From Polytrichum commune (taxonomy: Eukaryota > Streptophyta > Polytrichopsida > Polytrichales > Polytrichaceae): a stretch of 64,000 bases of DNA. The stretch spans positions 43,672,758-43,736,757 of the forward strand of contig OX485805.1 in NCBI GenBank assembly GCA_950295325.1, given 5' to 3'. The translations under genes and the position numbers were made by a program. Positions within the stretch are counted from its first letter, which is position 1. Every line of letters starts with the position of its first letter. Positions 48,227 through 61,961 of the stretch are shown here, one piece after another. The notes beneath the pieces were generated by a model. That model saw nothing but the letters and a program-made list of their open reading frames with translations, had not been told where the DNA came from and did not search any database.

Positions 48227-49670
48227 GGGCCGGCTTACACTATGGATCATGAAGTCAGACCATGGAAGAAGGCCTTTTTTAATGGTCCAAATTCCATGGT
48301 CCGACTTCTTAAAAACTTAGTTTTAAAAGCCTTGAGCCCCTCACTAGGTGTAAACCAAATGTGGACCAAGAAGAACGACCATGCATCAAAAAGTGAATGT
48401 GCTCAATGTTTTTTAATACATGCTCAAAAAGGGCAGTTTTGGACAAAATCCAAGTTTGACCATTCTCTTGGGCTTCACTTGTCTTCACATCTTGTTAAAT
48501 GTGTTGAAGATGTGGCGTGCAAATCTTCTCAAAATAATTTTTACAAGAAAATGTGCAATTTAATTTGTACATGTTCAATGTAATTTACATGTGACATGTA
48601 CCTTGTGTTGTCACTACACTAAATAAGATATTTAGTGTTTGAGTATATTTAATGTTGTCACCACTGTACCTTACTCAACACTAATTATCAATTCTTTGAT
48701 AATTAGTGTTAGAAGATTTGCTAGAAGACATGTTAGAATTCTCCTTTTATCATTGTTAATTTTTTTCATATCCTTACTAACACTAAATTAAAACATGTAA
48801 CTTCCACATATTAGAATAGTTGATATTTAGTGTTTAAGTTTACATATAATGTTACTTACTTTCATAGGGTTAGTGATATTTAGTGTATGCGTAAGTATCT
48901 AGTGTATCAAATACTAAATATCCTATTTAGTGTAGTAGAAAACTATGCAAAAAAGAACCGCAATCGTTTTTCCATTGCGGTTCTTTTGACCACCCTGATT
49001 TACATTCGCTAAGCAACTACAGATTTGTTTAGTTTGTTTTGCAACTATAATGTTTTTTCTTTTGGGGCGTGTAGTATACCGTTGGAAAGGTATTTTCAAG
49101 ACCTTTCCAACAATATATTACAAGCCCCCAAATTCCACACATTTCAGTTGGTAGACCAAAAAACACAATTTTGCATTCAAATTCTTGAGTTCTAGATGTC
49201 CCACCTTGTTTGATGAAACATGTGGGAGCAAGTTTAAGGGGTAGGGGCATGGAAGAAATTGAATGTCTCATGGGTTATGATATGATCTAGGCACAAAGAG
49301 GGTGGACTTGCTTCTCAATATTCATTATATCATATAGATGTTGAAAAGTGTGCTTTGCGGGTTGGAAAAAGTTGTATAATATAAAGCCCACAAAAATATT
49401 TCATTTAAAAAGTATTACAAAGGCATGTCTCTCCCATGGTATCCTTCCTTTCCCTACCATAGCACATTTCTTGCCTCTCTCACCGCAAAACCCGTTGGAC
49501 CATGTCAGTGTATTTGTTAGGCCTTATAAATTGTATTTTGAAGACAGCGACCTGCATGGTCTCTCTACCATATTTTCTTAAACCAAGTGGTCCCGGGACG
49601 AGTTCAGCAGCCAATCAGCACTCTTACAGCGACCTTTTCCTACTTCCTGGTCCATAGTGTAAACGGGTCC
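48227..49670. mobile_element. PIF/Harbinger-like non-autonomous element, copy C
   Basis: Orthologue of 19290-20516, flanked by TAA at 48224-48226 and 49671-49673, with the same ends (GGGCCGGCTTACACTATGG). It includes the nested ACTACACTAAATA MITE (about 48613-48942) and about 230 bp extra near 49230-49430 relative to B. Confidence 0.75.
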
Positions 49671-50071
49671 TAAACACCATAAACGGTGTAGGACTCGAAA
49701 GGCAGCGTTATAGAACAGGAACACGTGGCAGCAGCGGCCGTGATGGAATTCTTCAAAGGCAGCCGCGGACCAAGCCACAACGAGGAAGGAAGGACGACAA
49801 TCCTCCGATGTTGCCACTGACGTGATTTTATGATGTTGATGGTGATTCTAAAGCGTCGAGGAAAATGGAGAGAGATCGAGATCGAAGGAGACTATAAGAA
49901 GACTTGTGAAGGCCTAAGAAAACGCGGTGACGAGAGATATGGTTCGATCTCGTCTTCCTGTTGTGTTCAAGTACGAAGAGGGCGAGAAAGATGGACATAC
50001 CTGGAGGTATGAGGATGCTTGCCTTCTCCACTCTCTGATTCTCCTCCTCCGCCTATGGAGGCACCCATATG

Positions 50072-50078
50072 TATATAG
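50072..50078 (+). promoter_or_regulatory. Candidate TATA box upstream of kinase copy C
   Basis: TATATAG identical in sequence and context to 22538-22544. Confidence 0.3.
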
Positions 50079-50370
50079 CAGCTGAGATGGAAACGCAAAT
50101 TCATATGGGACTCATCAGTGGCAGGCAGCAGCAGGTACTGTAGTCGAACAAGAGACTCTTTCCCAAGAGTCGGGCGAAGGCAAATGGTTTTGAGCTGGCT
50201 GCAGGAGGGGACTCACAGGAAGCAGTTGGGGAGGGCCTGGGCACGCTGGCCTCTGGGCTTGGAACAGCGCTGGCACCCCCGAAGCAGAGCTCGTTGGCGA
50301 GTGTTTAACAACTTACGGGCCCTTCAACCTCCTGTCGGTAAATCCTGGCCATGGCTGGCCTGCACTAAGT

Positions 50371-50745
50371 TTGAGAGTTCATACTTCGCGTAGTAGTAGT
50401 AGTAGTAGTCTGCAATTGTGGTCGTGGATGTGCAGCGGGAAAGGGAAGGACGAGCGGGTGGAAGAAGATGGCCCTCGTATACAAATTTCTCTCAGGTTAT
50501 GCTCATCCCCGCCTGTGTCTCCTTTTGTCGGTGTAGGAAAATCTTGCTTTCGCCCGACAGAGATGCCAACCTTGGTAGGAATAGGCTCTGAACTCTATAA
50601 TTCGATCATGTATTCTGTTTGGCTGCAAATGTTAAGAATCCTCCTTGCATCGGTGAGTGGAATCCTGCAAAGGCTGATCGTGGAGCTGAGCATTCAAGTT
50701 TCAGAAGCGGAGTTGCGACGCAAAAGTTATAAGAGGTCTAAGTGA
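50371..50745 (+). CDS. Small conserved ORF, 124 aa, upstream of kinase C
   Basis: Counterpart of 22841-23209 with the frame kept throughout. The (tag)n run near 50390 adds serine codons in frame. Same doubt about whether it is a gene or a leader sequence. Confidence 0.25.
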   Translation: MRVHTSRSSSSSSLQLWSWMCSGKGKDERVEEDGPRIQISLRLCSSPPVSPFVGVGKSCFRPTEMPTLVGIGSELYNSIMYSVWLQMLRILLASVSGILQRLIVELSIQVSEAELRRKSYKRSK

Positions 50746-50759
50746 AGAGTCCTTTACAT

Positions 50760-51005
50760 TTAGGAAATCTGGTTCCGTAGGCGTTTCGTGATAGCGGATC
50801 CCCATTTCTTCGAGGCCTTTTGTAGCAACAAGTACGAGATAATGGTCACAAAGATCAAGACGTGTACTAGAAATACAATGAGATTCCGCACTCTCTGGAT
50901 GATCGATAGCCTGATCTCCGTGCCCTCTCTCTGTGATAGAGTTTCATCGATCCTGCTACTTGTCTCGTGATTCAAGCTTATGTAGAAAGAGACCAAGGAT
51001 TCCAT
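50760..51005 (-). CDS. Small hydrophobic-segment ORF, copy C (uncertain)
   Basis: Counterpart of 23202-23501, with LIVFLVHVLIFVTIISYLLL as the membrane-like segment. It is shorter at both ends because an A/G change and a 1-nt length difference alter the frame. Confidence 0.2.
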   Translation of the reverse strand: MESLVSFYISLNHETSSRIDETLSQREGTEIRLSIIQRVRNLIVFLVHVLIFVTIISYLLLQKASKKWGSAITKRLRNQIS

Positions 51006-52664
51006 GTCTTATGCATGTTGTTGAATCTGGATATCACCTGTATACACTCAATGCTCTGTCATGCTAGCCGTAGGGAATTGGTTTGACAACCAACAAATCC
51101 ATTTGTCATAATTTGACTTTATGCACCCAGGAGTCTCTTTAGTAGGTGTACGTTTACAGAACTTCGGTTTGTAATTCGGCTCTCATTTTACTTCCCGTGG
51201 AACTTTTGTTCAGAGTGGAATTGTAGACATACCGCATGCAAATATCCATGTGCCCATCCGATCATTGCGGACTTACGGTGTCATTTCTGCAGTATATGTT
51301 CCTGTTATTAAGTGATACGTCAACCTGGGCCTCATCTCTAGATTGATAATTGGTCATTGTGCTCTGCAGATCTGTGTTCCAGGCTGCAGGAACCCTTTCT
51401 GAGGGACGTCGTAAGACTTCTGGTTGTTGTGTAACACACCGTACTATGAAGAAAAATCATGTGTAGGTAATTGAATACCTTTCGAAAGGTCCATGTTGTT
51501 GACAAATTATTTCAGAGAACAGGAGTCCTTGTGTAATATAGGGTGTTATATTTTCATCATTATATAATGGCATGGAGTCTGCATCGTTTAATTTGGATTA
51601 GGAACATGTGGCACTACTGGAACTGGCCAACAAATAAGGTTGTGCATCAATTTGTGGACAGCGCTTTTACCAAAGGCGATTTCTTCTCAATGCAGGTCTC
51701 TGCAAAGATTGGCCATAGGGAAAGCTTTCAAAGATATGGATAAAGTTGTTTAAAAGAGGTGCATGAAATGAAAAAAAAAAATTAATATTAAAGTCCAGGA
51801 AGCTCAAAGGGTTACGGGACTAGAAGTACATCAAGATGGTGTATAAAGAATAATATTGTGTGGGGATGGAAATTCTTCCAAGTATATTCTTCTAAGTCAA
51901 TTGTGGAAGATTTTAGTCTTGTAGATATTATGCGAGATTCCATATTATTTACGAAGTAATGAAAGGCCAGAAAGGAAGTAGAAAGACCACATTGGTATTG
52001 GTATTGTAATTGCCATCTCCGAAGATGTTGGCCATCTACACGCGGACATGTACACATGGACATTTACATGGGCAAGATATGCATCTCCAGAGAGAATAAG
52101 TTGTTACCACTTATCGTGAGGGAAGTGTTCTTTGTGAAGATCTTTGTTGGGGGGTCAGAACGTGCATTACAATGGCAGTTCGTGGGTATAAGTAGATCAA
52201 TGAAAGGGGACAGCTGGCTACTACCCACAGTTCAACTGGTTCGTTTTCCCTAATTTCGGATTTAAAATTGGAACTCTAGGAAATTTACCGAACTACATTT
52301 TTGGGAAATTTTACCACTTTAAGTTAAAATACAATGAACAACCGAAGTATTTTAATGCATAAGCGGTTGACAATGAAGAAGTAAACAGAGTGACCGAGTT
52401 GGCTCAAATTTCTCCACGTTCGCTGAGGTTTATCCATGGTGTTGCTTAAACTAATTGCAGATCTCCGGTGAATGTTGAAGGGTGCTTCTGCCCATCCTCA
52501 GAGAATCTTTTAGGTGTTATCTTTCTTTCTTGGTCAAGGTGTGTTTTCTGTGGTCATGTAAGTGAACTAGATCTCACCTCGAGGTAATCTTCTTGTCATC
52601 TCTTGCTCTTGCGTGCAGGAACTTGAGACCAGGGCGCACTGTGCGCTTCCTGATTAGGCAGGAT

Positions 52665-52688
52665 ATGCTCGCTGACACCAATGGCTAA
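52665..52688 (+). promoter_or_regulatory. uORF overlapping the kinase C start codon
   Basis: MLADTNG, stop TAA at 52686-52688, overlapping the main ATG at 52681 just as in copy B. Confidence 0.45.
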
Positions 52689-55408
52689 TTATTTGGAGTT
52701 TGCTGGAGCTGTCCTAGATGAAATTGAGAGTGGTTTGTCGACCAGGAGGATCATCTTGCAATTGAACGCCGCAAAGTGCAAGCGCCTCCTTGGAAATCTT
52801 AGAAAAACTCATGATCATTTTTACCAGAGCCTATTTTTCCCAACACGTACACTACGTCAAAAATGTGTTCCATTTTATAAGGAGTTCTATCGCATTGTGG
52901 AGCATACAGAAGCAATCGTGAAGGAGTGCAGTAAGCCGGATTGGCTGCAAGCAGCCATCATGCAAGCGGGCAACCAAGAGGTATTTATACAGATGTCCCG
53001 GAAGCTCCATTTCTGCATCAATGGGTTTACTGAGACCGTTGAACCTGTTCTTTACATGTGGAGTTCTTTACATCTTTACATTCAGTTCACTGATCTAAGT
53101 GTAACAGTGGAGCAACATGAGAGGGATGACGACTTCTGTCAAGACTCTTTGAAATTTATGGAACGACTTAAGGAGGTCGTGAACCAACAGGTTTCAGAGG
53201 ACACCATTACAGATCCTTGGAAACACCAACTCGCAGAATACCTCATTGAACGTGAGAATTACATGTCATCCACAAACCTTGACTTGTATACATCCCTCCC
53301 ACAATTCTATGTTGCAAACCGTGAGTACCCAAGAGTTGGGGAACCCATTGGGTCAGGCTCAGCTGGATCGGTTCTGAAGGTGCGCTGGTTGGGGCTAGAA
53401 TGTGCTGAAAAATACTTTGCCACTAATCCTCATGAGAGTAACTCACCACGGAAGTTGGAGCTAGAGAAGGAGGTGAGGGCCCTGGTGCATTTAAACCATC
53501 CGCATATTGTAAAGCTGCTCTGTGTACGTGAGTATGGAGCGTGAGGTTTCTTTTTTGATGGAGCTCATGCCGATGAGCCTCCATAATTTCATCAAGAAAC
53601 GATGGAAGGGGCAGGAATACGTCCCCTTTACATTGGCAGCGGCCACTGACATTATGTTGCAGATTGCCCTAGGTATGGAATATCTTCATGGCAAAGGAGT
53701 GGTCCATCGCGACTTGAAATCGCAGAATATCCTTGTCACCCCTTCAGCTTGTGATGGACTCTCTGATGAGGGCTATGGAGACATTAAGGTGACAGATTTT
53801 GGGTTGTCTAAGACACTGACTCATGAGTTAACTGAGCCTACTGGGATATTAGGAACTACTCGTTGGATGGCACCCGAGGTGTTAAGATTGAAAGAAGGCT
53901 TGAAACCAAAAATTGATTGGAGAAAAGCTGACACTTACAGCTTTGCAATGACGTGTTCGGAGATACTCACTGGGGCTGTACCTTTCTCTGAAAGTGATTG
54001 CACAATAGCTATGCAGTATGAAAGGATCACCAAGGGTGGAGAAAGACCAAAGCTGCCTTTGGCATGTCCAAAATTTCTAGCATCTTTGTTGACACAATGC
54101 TGGGATACAAATCCAACTCTCCGTCCCAGTTTCACCAAGATATGCAACATGCTTCAACTCCTCCAAGGTTACCTAATCAGAGGCTCTGAACTAATCCACA
54201 GGAGCTGGTCAACAGTAGAAACTTGGAGTATGGATGAAAAGAGTGCACTCAGACCTGCAACAAGGCCAGAGCGGTACATACTCGTTAAAGTAGGCTTATC
54301 CTCGTCGAAGCAGTTGAAGTTGGACAGGTTCTTCAGGTCCCTCAAGATCTTCAGGTCGCAGTTGATAAGTCCCCAGTGTGATCAGGAGGTTTCGTCATCC
54401 ATCCTCATGGGGAATTTCCCACAACCAGTGGGTTTACGGGGAGTACAGGTATTTGAATTTAATTCCTCTCTAAACTATGAGTCATGGAGGGAATTGGAAT
54501 TGAGGACGATGACAAAGTGTAGATATTTTGTAGAGGGGATGAAGGCATTGACTGACAATCCTCGTAACCATCTGGTGAAATTGCAATACTGGCATTACGC
54601 TTCTTTGAAACACTCAGAACATAACAAGCTTTACGTTGTGTATGACGCTTGGTCAAGCACTCTTTACGAGCATCTCAGTGGATTAAAGAAGACGCTCCCG
54701 TGGAATACACGGTTACATATATTAACTGGATTCATGGCATGTGTTGTGTACTTCATTCAGCTGATTGAGCTCAATGTGATTAGCTCCATTTCTCTCAGCA
54801 CCAAAAGCGTCCGTCTGGACAAGAGCTACAACTTACACTTTACTGATGTAAGTCTGGTGCACGACGCTCGATATCTTAAGCCAACCAAGGGGGATTATCT
54901 GAAAGGCATGGTTTACAAGATTGGAATTTTCATAATGGAGGTTCTAGGTGGAATCAGGAAGGACCATATTGATACCTCAGATCAATATGCAACAGCAGAG
55001 AAACTTACCTTAGATCCACAGTGGGTGCAAGGCTTCATTGACCCGAGGCTGAATACTGGTTACCATACAGGCCAAGCTGGTACTCTCTTGACCCTCAGTC
55101 TCATGTGTACACATCCTAATGAGCATGCGAGGCCAACCATCTGGTTAGCTCGGGATATAATTACCTCAACTGCGGGTATGGCAACAAAGTTGACTCCTTC
55201 CCAAGTCCTAGTGCAACATTTAGCTCTTGATTTCCTCGAGTGCAACGGAGCTTCTGAATACACATGTCAAGAGGTGAGGGATATGACTAGCAATTTCTCG
55301 ACGCCCAAAGGATATGGGAAGTACCCCGGGACATTGCCAAATGGAGAGAAAGTATTGGTGGACCAGTTGCATCCTAGTTCTGCATCTCCAAAAGAATTTA
55401 TCGATCAG
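52681..55408 (+). pseudogene. Kinase gene copy C, exon 1, split by a 4-nt insertion
   Basis: Same product as copy B exon 1 and close to it throughout. The first frame (52681-53544) holds the N-domain and the N-lobe of kinase 1 (GSGSAGSV, CAEKYF with the aligned catalytic Lys kept, HPHIVKLLC). At about 53526 copy C reads tgtgtacgtgagtatgg where B reads tgtgtgagtatgg; the extra 4 nt end the first frame at 53542-53544. The rest is open from 53522 onward with HRDLKSQN, VTDFGLS, APE, pseudokinase 2 and the start of domain 3, to the donor at 55408/55409. Four nt cannot be an intron, so the copy is broken unless the base calls are wrong. The N-domain differs from B around residue 125 (SSLHLYIQF). 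Confidence 0.85.
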
Positions 55409-56076
55409 GTACATTTATTGATGAAATCATTGTGGATGGCACACAACCACTGCATTTCGTCATTTCAATAGCTCTCATATTATGGTATTTATATGGTATG
55501 AAGTGACCAGGCCTGGTATGAAGAACTTGAGATTGCACTCAGGAGGTATGCAAGTTCATTTCAGTGCCTCACAATATGCAGTTCGAGAAACAATTGAGAG
55601 GTTTTATAAGAATTTGGGAGCTAGAGTATTATCTCAACTGAGGTGCCTAGTTTTAATGCTTCAATTTGTGTAGACCAATGTTGGTTTGGTATATAGGTGA
55701 ATGCATGGTATCAATAATCAACATCCATGATGGTATGGACGAACCACCCGTGGGTGTCAGAATTGTACACCAGTCAAATATTGATATTTGGTTGGTATGT
55801 CAAGGTGAGAATATTTGTAGAGCCGAATTATTATTTTGGTCAGTACCATTCGAAGCCATATTGATACTCGGGAGTTTTTTCCTAGGTATGAAGGTTCTTG
55901 CAATGTCGATAGACCCAAATTGTATCGAAAACAAAAGTAACGTCAGCTCTCTATACCCTACTGGTCTCAAGAAATGTGAAATCCTTATCACAAATACGCA
56001 GTGGGTATGTGAAAAGGACGATACGAGACCAACACTGGTGTAGACTATATTGAGAGATTTGATTTCTTTGTTCTAG

Positions 56077-58432
56077 GTCAAGATGTATACAAAATTGCCA
56101 ACTTGGGGTTTGGTCATGAACGCAATTGGGTTCTGCGTGGAGGAGGGTGAGAAAATACTCATATACAGAGATTTGGAGACAATGCCTGCACAAGTATATC
56201 TAGGTGAGTCACAGTAGTTTTGTAGGAATTTGATCCTACCAGATTCAAATCTTTGCAGTGATTGATACGATTCTTGCCCTTTTTGCAGTTGTATCTCGTG
56301 TATGTTGATGTATTGAGGATAGAATTATGATTTTTGGCACAGGGGTTCTTGCAAAGGCTTCTCTAATTACAACCAGACAACACTCAAAAGCATTGCAGGA
56401 CGAAAGAGGTAAAGAGGTTTTTCAACCATTACCACTTAGTTTCCAAAGTCATTCTCAGAAGGACAAACATTGTTCTTAGAATGCCATCCGTAGATTTTGC
56501 ACATTAAGGCAATATTATATGCATTGATAATGAGATACTTTGACACTTCATTCCCGAATGTTTAATAAAGCATGTGGTTATAGACCTGAGGGATATGGAG
56601 ACAATGCCTCGAAAAGTATATCTGAGCGAGTCACACTAGTTTCGTAGGAATTTGATCCTATCAGATTCAATCTTGCCGTGATAGTTATGTTTGATTCTTG
56701 CAGTTGTATCTAGTGTGTGTTGATGTTTTGAAGATAGAAATATGTTCTTTGGCAGAGCATAATGCAAAGGTCTCCCTAATTACAACCAACCTATACTCGA
56801 TAGCATTGCATATCGCAAGAGGTAAATTGACTTTCTAACCATCACCACTTCATTTTGCAAAATCATTCAGTTGCACAATCATTGTTCTTAGAGTGCCATC
56901 CTTAGATTTTCAAGCAACATTGTATATGAGATACTTTGACACCTTCATCCCTAGATGTTTGATGAAGCATGTGGTTGTGCACGAAATAGACTTGAATTCG
57001 TTATGCAACATGGGCATCGTCCTCCACAACACAACTTTTGATAATATTCATGTGACAAGAAATGGAGATGTAATGTTTGGATTCCAATTTGAGGATGAAA
57101 ACAGCTTGACGAAGTCTGAGTAAGGACTTCATTTCTCACTAGCTCTGAAGTCTTGATTTTTAGATAGGTTATGTGTGTCACCATCACGTTGTGCTTGTAT
57201 AGTTAGTTGTTGACCTAGTGAACCTGATTATTCTTGTGATCTATTGGTAGGATTCATGTCAAACTTCAAAGTCCAGGTATTTCATCCCCCATGATCCTGA
57301 TTATGCAGGAAACTCTCAAAGCAAATGGAAGATTTTGGTACCATACTGGGGCAGCTTGTATGCGGGCCAAAATGGCAGTCATCTTTTGGTACACCTATGC
57401 ACTTGAAGAATATGGTAATGTTCTCCCTTTTAAATCATGAATTTTCTTGCATTAGCCTTGTGAACTACAAGAATCAGTTGGGCTCATCACATGCTCCAAG
57501 CGTGTGATGATTGCGTCCATTGTCATGACACATCCGCAACTTTTCTTATCTATCTATCTATGCACTGGATTGGGACTATTTTTAATTCGTCTTTCATGGA
57601 ATTGAAATTCGACTTCCACGAATAAAACTTATTATTCTAAAGAATCATGAGATGAATCTTGCCTTTGTGATGTTCATGAGTGATGAATTAAATAAGGTGG
57701 AGCATGCTAAACCATTACCCCACCCAAAACCGACACCCTAAAATCTTCCACAATAAGTACATCTTGATTTTGAGAATGTTCACTAGCTTAACATCAACCT
57801 CCCGAGTCCCCTGATGCATTTGGATCATGTACCAACAAAACTCTGAATTCCTTTAACTATTGCATACGGCATTGGGATAAGGCATAATGTGATGCATTGG
57901 AATCCCTTTCAATCGTGAATGAGACACATTAGGCCTTTGTCCATCTATTATTAGTAGATATACTAAGGGTTTTATACAACGGTTTGAGCATTGTCTACTT
58001 TATGTGGCCACTTCAACAACTTTGTCAATTCACATGGAGGCATAAATGACTATGTTACTTCAATGTTCAACGTGAATGAATTTGTTATTTTACACAAAAG
58101 GCTAAAGGAGTATCTGCAAGTTAAGTTGAATAAGCTTAGATATTTGTGTACATAACAAGCCATGAATATCAAGAGTTTTGCTTTGGAATGTCTCACTTTT
58201 ATTATAGGTAAACATAGAAAACTAAAAACTAAGACGAATGTTGCAGGCAATTCATATTGAGCAGTTTGTGGATCCTGGGTTTCTCAAATTCAACAACTTG
58301 GCGATGTCACAACTTGCAATTCTAGCATCGATGTGCCTAGAAGAGGGGCATGCAAGATTGAGTATGGTTGACGTCATTCAAAAGCTAGAAGGAGTGGCGG
58401 AATCATGGAGAGGTATGAAAGTTGTGTTTTGA
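56077..58432 (+). CDS. Kinase copy C, exons 2-6 (third, degenerate kinase domain)
   Basis: Exon 2 56077-56203, exon 3 56343-56408, exon 3' 56756-56821, exon 4 56990-57119, exon 5 57309-57414, exon 6 58247-58412; lengths 127, 66, 66, 130, 106 and 166 nt, the same as in B. Splice sites are intact. LHN replaces HRD and MFG replaces DFG, as in the other copies. These exons remain open although exon 1 is frameshifted. The unspliced end is at 58432. Confidence 0.75.
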
Positions 58433-60314
58433 GTTGTGTTTCTTACAAATAGACCTATTTCCTTGTCATTTTTCTCATCAATTTATTTTTGTGCAAATGT
58501 TTAGGAAAAGGTTTGTCATTTTTATGAACGTCTACCACTTCAACAGTAGTTGAATTGGTTAGAATGTATAGCTTTGAATAGATGTCAAACATCGAGCCAA
58601 CAACTTGAGTAGCTGGGATACATCTTCACCAGGGATACAGGTGCGATTCAGATCTTTGCCAAATCACGCTACTGGTACCCATTGTATTTCACCCACAAAT
58701 TCGAAGGTCACCGGATCAATCGGTCATCTTAGAAATTGTGGACACTGAGGGGCTTAGCGAACTTAGTTACACTTTATACTTGGGGCCGGATTGAGGGCCG
58801 GCCTGAACTCTCAAAATTTGGGCCAATAGGATCGTTCGATTTCATCAAATCGGGTCCAAGGGCTTTATACTTGGGGCCGGCCCGAACACTCACTCATCCC
58901 ATGTGGCGTCCTAGGTGGGACAACTTTGGCGCCAAACCATCGGGCCGTAGATGAGAGTTCGGGACGAGCTTTTCCTCGGCCCGAACTCCCATCTAGGGTC
59001 CGATTGCGCTCCTCCGTTGGATTGAGCTCATCTTGTCCGTTAATCATTAGGGGGTAAATTCTTTTCCTCTCCTCTTCACTCCACTTCTCTTCACTCCATT
59101 CCTCTAATAACATAATAATAAATATAAATATGATTTCATTAGACTAATAAGGCAACAATTAGGGCATTAATCACATACTTAAGAAAAAATGAAACATTCA
59201 AGCATTTGATCAAGCATATAGACTAAGTATGATTTAAGCTATGGGTTAGTCTAATAATGCATTAATTAGCTACAATATGATAGCATTAGGCTAATAACAC
59301 AACAATTAAGGTGTTAATCACACACTTAAGATAAAAATGAAACATTTGAGCATTTAATCAAGCACATAGTATGACTTAGGCTATGGGTTAGTCTAATAAG
59401 GCAAAACTTAGTATAAGTATGTTAGCAATAGGGTAATAACACAACAATTAAGATGTTAATCATACAGTTAAAATAAAAATGAAACATTTTAAGTTGTCAA
59501 TCAAGAATTTGATGTGCATTAAGCAATAGGTTAGTCCAATAACACAATAATTAGCACAAATCTAGTAGCATTAGACTAATAACACAACAATTAGGGTGCT
59601 AATTACACACTTAAGATAAAAATGAAGCATTTAATCAAGCATATGGTACAACTTAAGTTATGGGGTAGTCTAATAAGACAACAAGTAGTATAAATATGGT
59701 AGCATTAGACTAACGACACAACAATTAAGGTGTTAATTATACACTTAAGACAAAAAAAAAACATTTAAGCCGTTAATCAAGAATATGGTGTGCCTCCTTA
59801 ACCACACTCATCGGTTAACATGGTAGATATATTTATAGGAGCATTTTGACGCCGGAATAGATTCAAAGGCCCCAATTTAGTCTAGTGGGACCCAATTTCA
59901 ATTCATTAATCACAACCCTATAGATGTCATCCCCATAGTATTAAGTCTCGTGAAACTTAATTGTCGAGAACACCGAACATTGACCGTGGTAATTTCTATG
60001 AAACTTAAGCCTCAAGACCATCGGGCCCTAGAATCGGGCCTCACCACTTTACATGTGACAAGGTTGGGCCCCAAAAAAGTTCATAAAGTGGGGCCAGATT
60101 GAGGGCTTCATCGGGCCGGTGCTCCGGCCGGCCCCAGGCCGTGTATAAAGCCGCCCTATATTAGTTATACTTTCTAGGAGTAGGTACCATTGATTCTACG
60201 GTTCTAATTTGAAAAATAAGTGTTTGAGATGGTACATTATTATACAATCCTCACTAATTTGGAGCTGAAGTTGGTGGAAATTCTAATGTTAAGATAATAT
60301 GTAACAGATTATGT
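58433..60314 (+). repeat. Repeat-rich intron 6 of copy C
   Basis: Same content as copy B: GGGGCCGG blocks around 58780-59000 and 60060-60150 and nearly five units of the 140-bp tandem repeat (about 59120-59800). No Harbinger MITE; the site reads gccgccctatattagttata. Confidence 0.65.
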
Positions 60315-60317
60315 ACT

Positions 60318-60710
60318 TTGGGATTGGTAAGTTCATATGAGACTATTGCCCAGGAGTTTACTGTCCATGAGCCTAGGCCTGAATCACGTTGGCATGTGCT
60401 GGAGGCGAAGCGGGAAGGGTATCGTTTCAGGCAGGCAAGTGAAGGCATCATGTTTTATGGCCTGGTGAATGTGTTTCGCCTTTGCAGTTTCCTGTCAAGG
60501 ACAGAATTTGTTGTCCAGTTCTTGTGGCTCATGGGGGGAGACCGGGGAAATGTGCAGGTTCTTAAAATGAGACAGCTGGATCGAAATGAATCCCAAGGCT
60601 ATCAAGAACCTCTTGTAGAAGACTTGCTGCAAAGCGTTAGTTGGTCAATCGTTTTTGTTCTCCATCTTCTACTGGTTATATTTTACGTTTTCAAATTTGT
60701 GTTGCAATAG
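60318..60710 (+). pseudogene. Kinase copy C, fourth-domain fragment, truncated by deletion
   Basis: Identical in design to 32849 onward up to PLVEDLLQS, then joined directly to sequence that lies 1.5 kb further on in copy B (agttggtcaatcg). The junction deletes the GYC part, the later remnants and the 0.95-kb element. It ends with a hydrophobic tail VSWSIVFVLHLLLVIFYVFK, a by-product of the deletion. Confidence 0.65.
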
Positions 60711-61009
60711 CAAATGTATGATGAATCACTAAAAAAATTAGGATTTCCCTTGATTTAGTTACATAACTTATGGGCAGTGCATATGAGTTACTTCCTCGTT
60801 GAATGAACACATAGCTAGAGGTTCCTCTAATTGTGTTGAGTATGGAGTATACTAGAGTAGTTAATACAATTTGAAGTTGGAGTCCAATTTCTTTTAATCG
60901 TGTGTTTTATGATGTTTGTAGGTTCTTAGATCCACACCTAACCACTTGCATACCTTACTAACATGTTGAAATATTGTAAGAAACATAGTTTTCAAGTGAA
61001 ACTTCAAAA

Positions 61010-61011
61010 TA

Positions 61012-61047
<36 letters not shown>

Positions 61048-61088
61048 TGTATGTATGTATGTATGTATATGTATATGTATATAGATGT
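61010..61088 (+). repeat. (GTAT)n microsatellite, copy C
   Basis: About 80 bp of tatg/gtat repeats, the counterpart of 35085-35150. Confidence 0.9.
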
Positions 61089-61488
61089 ATATTTTAAAGA
61101 ATTCTTGCTAAAAATTGTACTTGTGAGAATTTATTCAATTTCATCATAGAATTCTAGCATTATATTATCAAAATAAAAACTATAGTTGGTTTTGATTAAT
61201 TCAAATATGGATACCATAGTTTATGGTTCTCATTCGTTGTCATAAAACAAGAAAATTATTCAAAATATAATCTATGTGTAGTCTATGAGACATATATGAA
61301 AAATTTGAGCTAACTTGGCCAATATCCTTACTTCTTTATTTTCAATCAATTTTTCATTGAAGTACTATGGTTATTCTTTGTAGTATTATTCAACTTAAAT
61401 TTCTTTTCTTTCAAAGTACGGTACACTTGATTTCCTAGAGTTTTGATTTTGAATTGGTGATTTGGGAAAATCAACTTGCACATTTATA

Positions 61489-61850
61489 ACTACACCAAAT
61501 ATGATATTTAGTGTCATGCGGCATTTTATGTCACTATGGTAAGTTTATGGGTGACACTTCTTATGAATAAGTGAACAAATATTATCATGGATGATGAATG
61601 AGTTCATCCGTTGGCCAAAACTCTATCTTCTCTTGCCAGCAACTTGTGATGAAATATTGTCATGGGTGATTGAAATTTGGATGAATGATCACTTGGTAAG
61701 TGACATTAATTGCAACACTGTAAATCTATACTCCCCAAAATCTTTTACAAGGAATGACAAATAATGTTGGGTTAACATACCTTGGTCTACAATTAGTATT
61801 GAGCAAAGAAAGAAGAATTGGTGACAGTGAATATCATATTTAGTGTAGCT
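61489..61850. mobile_element. MITE of the ACTACACTAAATA family, copy C
   Basis: Orthologue of 35549-35910, followed by the same palindromic junction (arms 61815-61848 and 61852-61885). Confidence 0.7.
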
Positions 61851-61961
61851 ACTACACTAAATATGATATTTACTGTCACCAATTAATTCTAATGGTCTGG
61901 TGCATGATGCTGGATATTATAAGGCAAGCAGGGATATTTGTAAAGGCATGGTTAAATCAAA

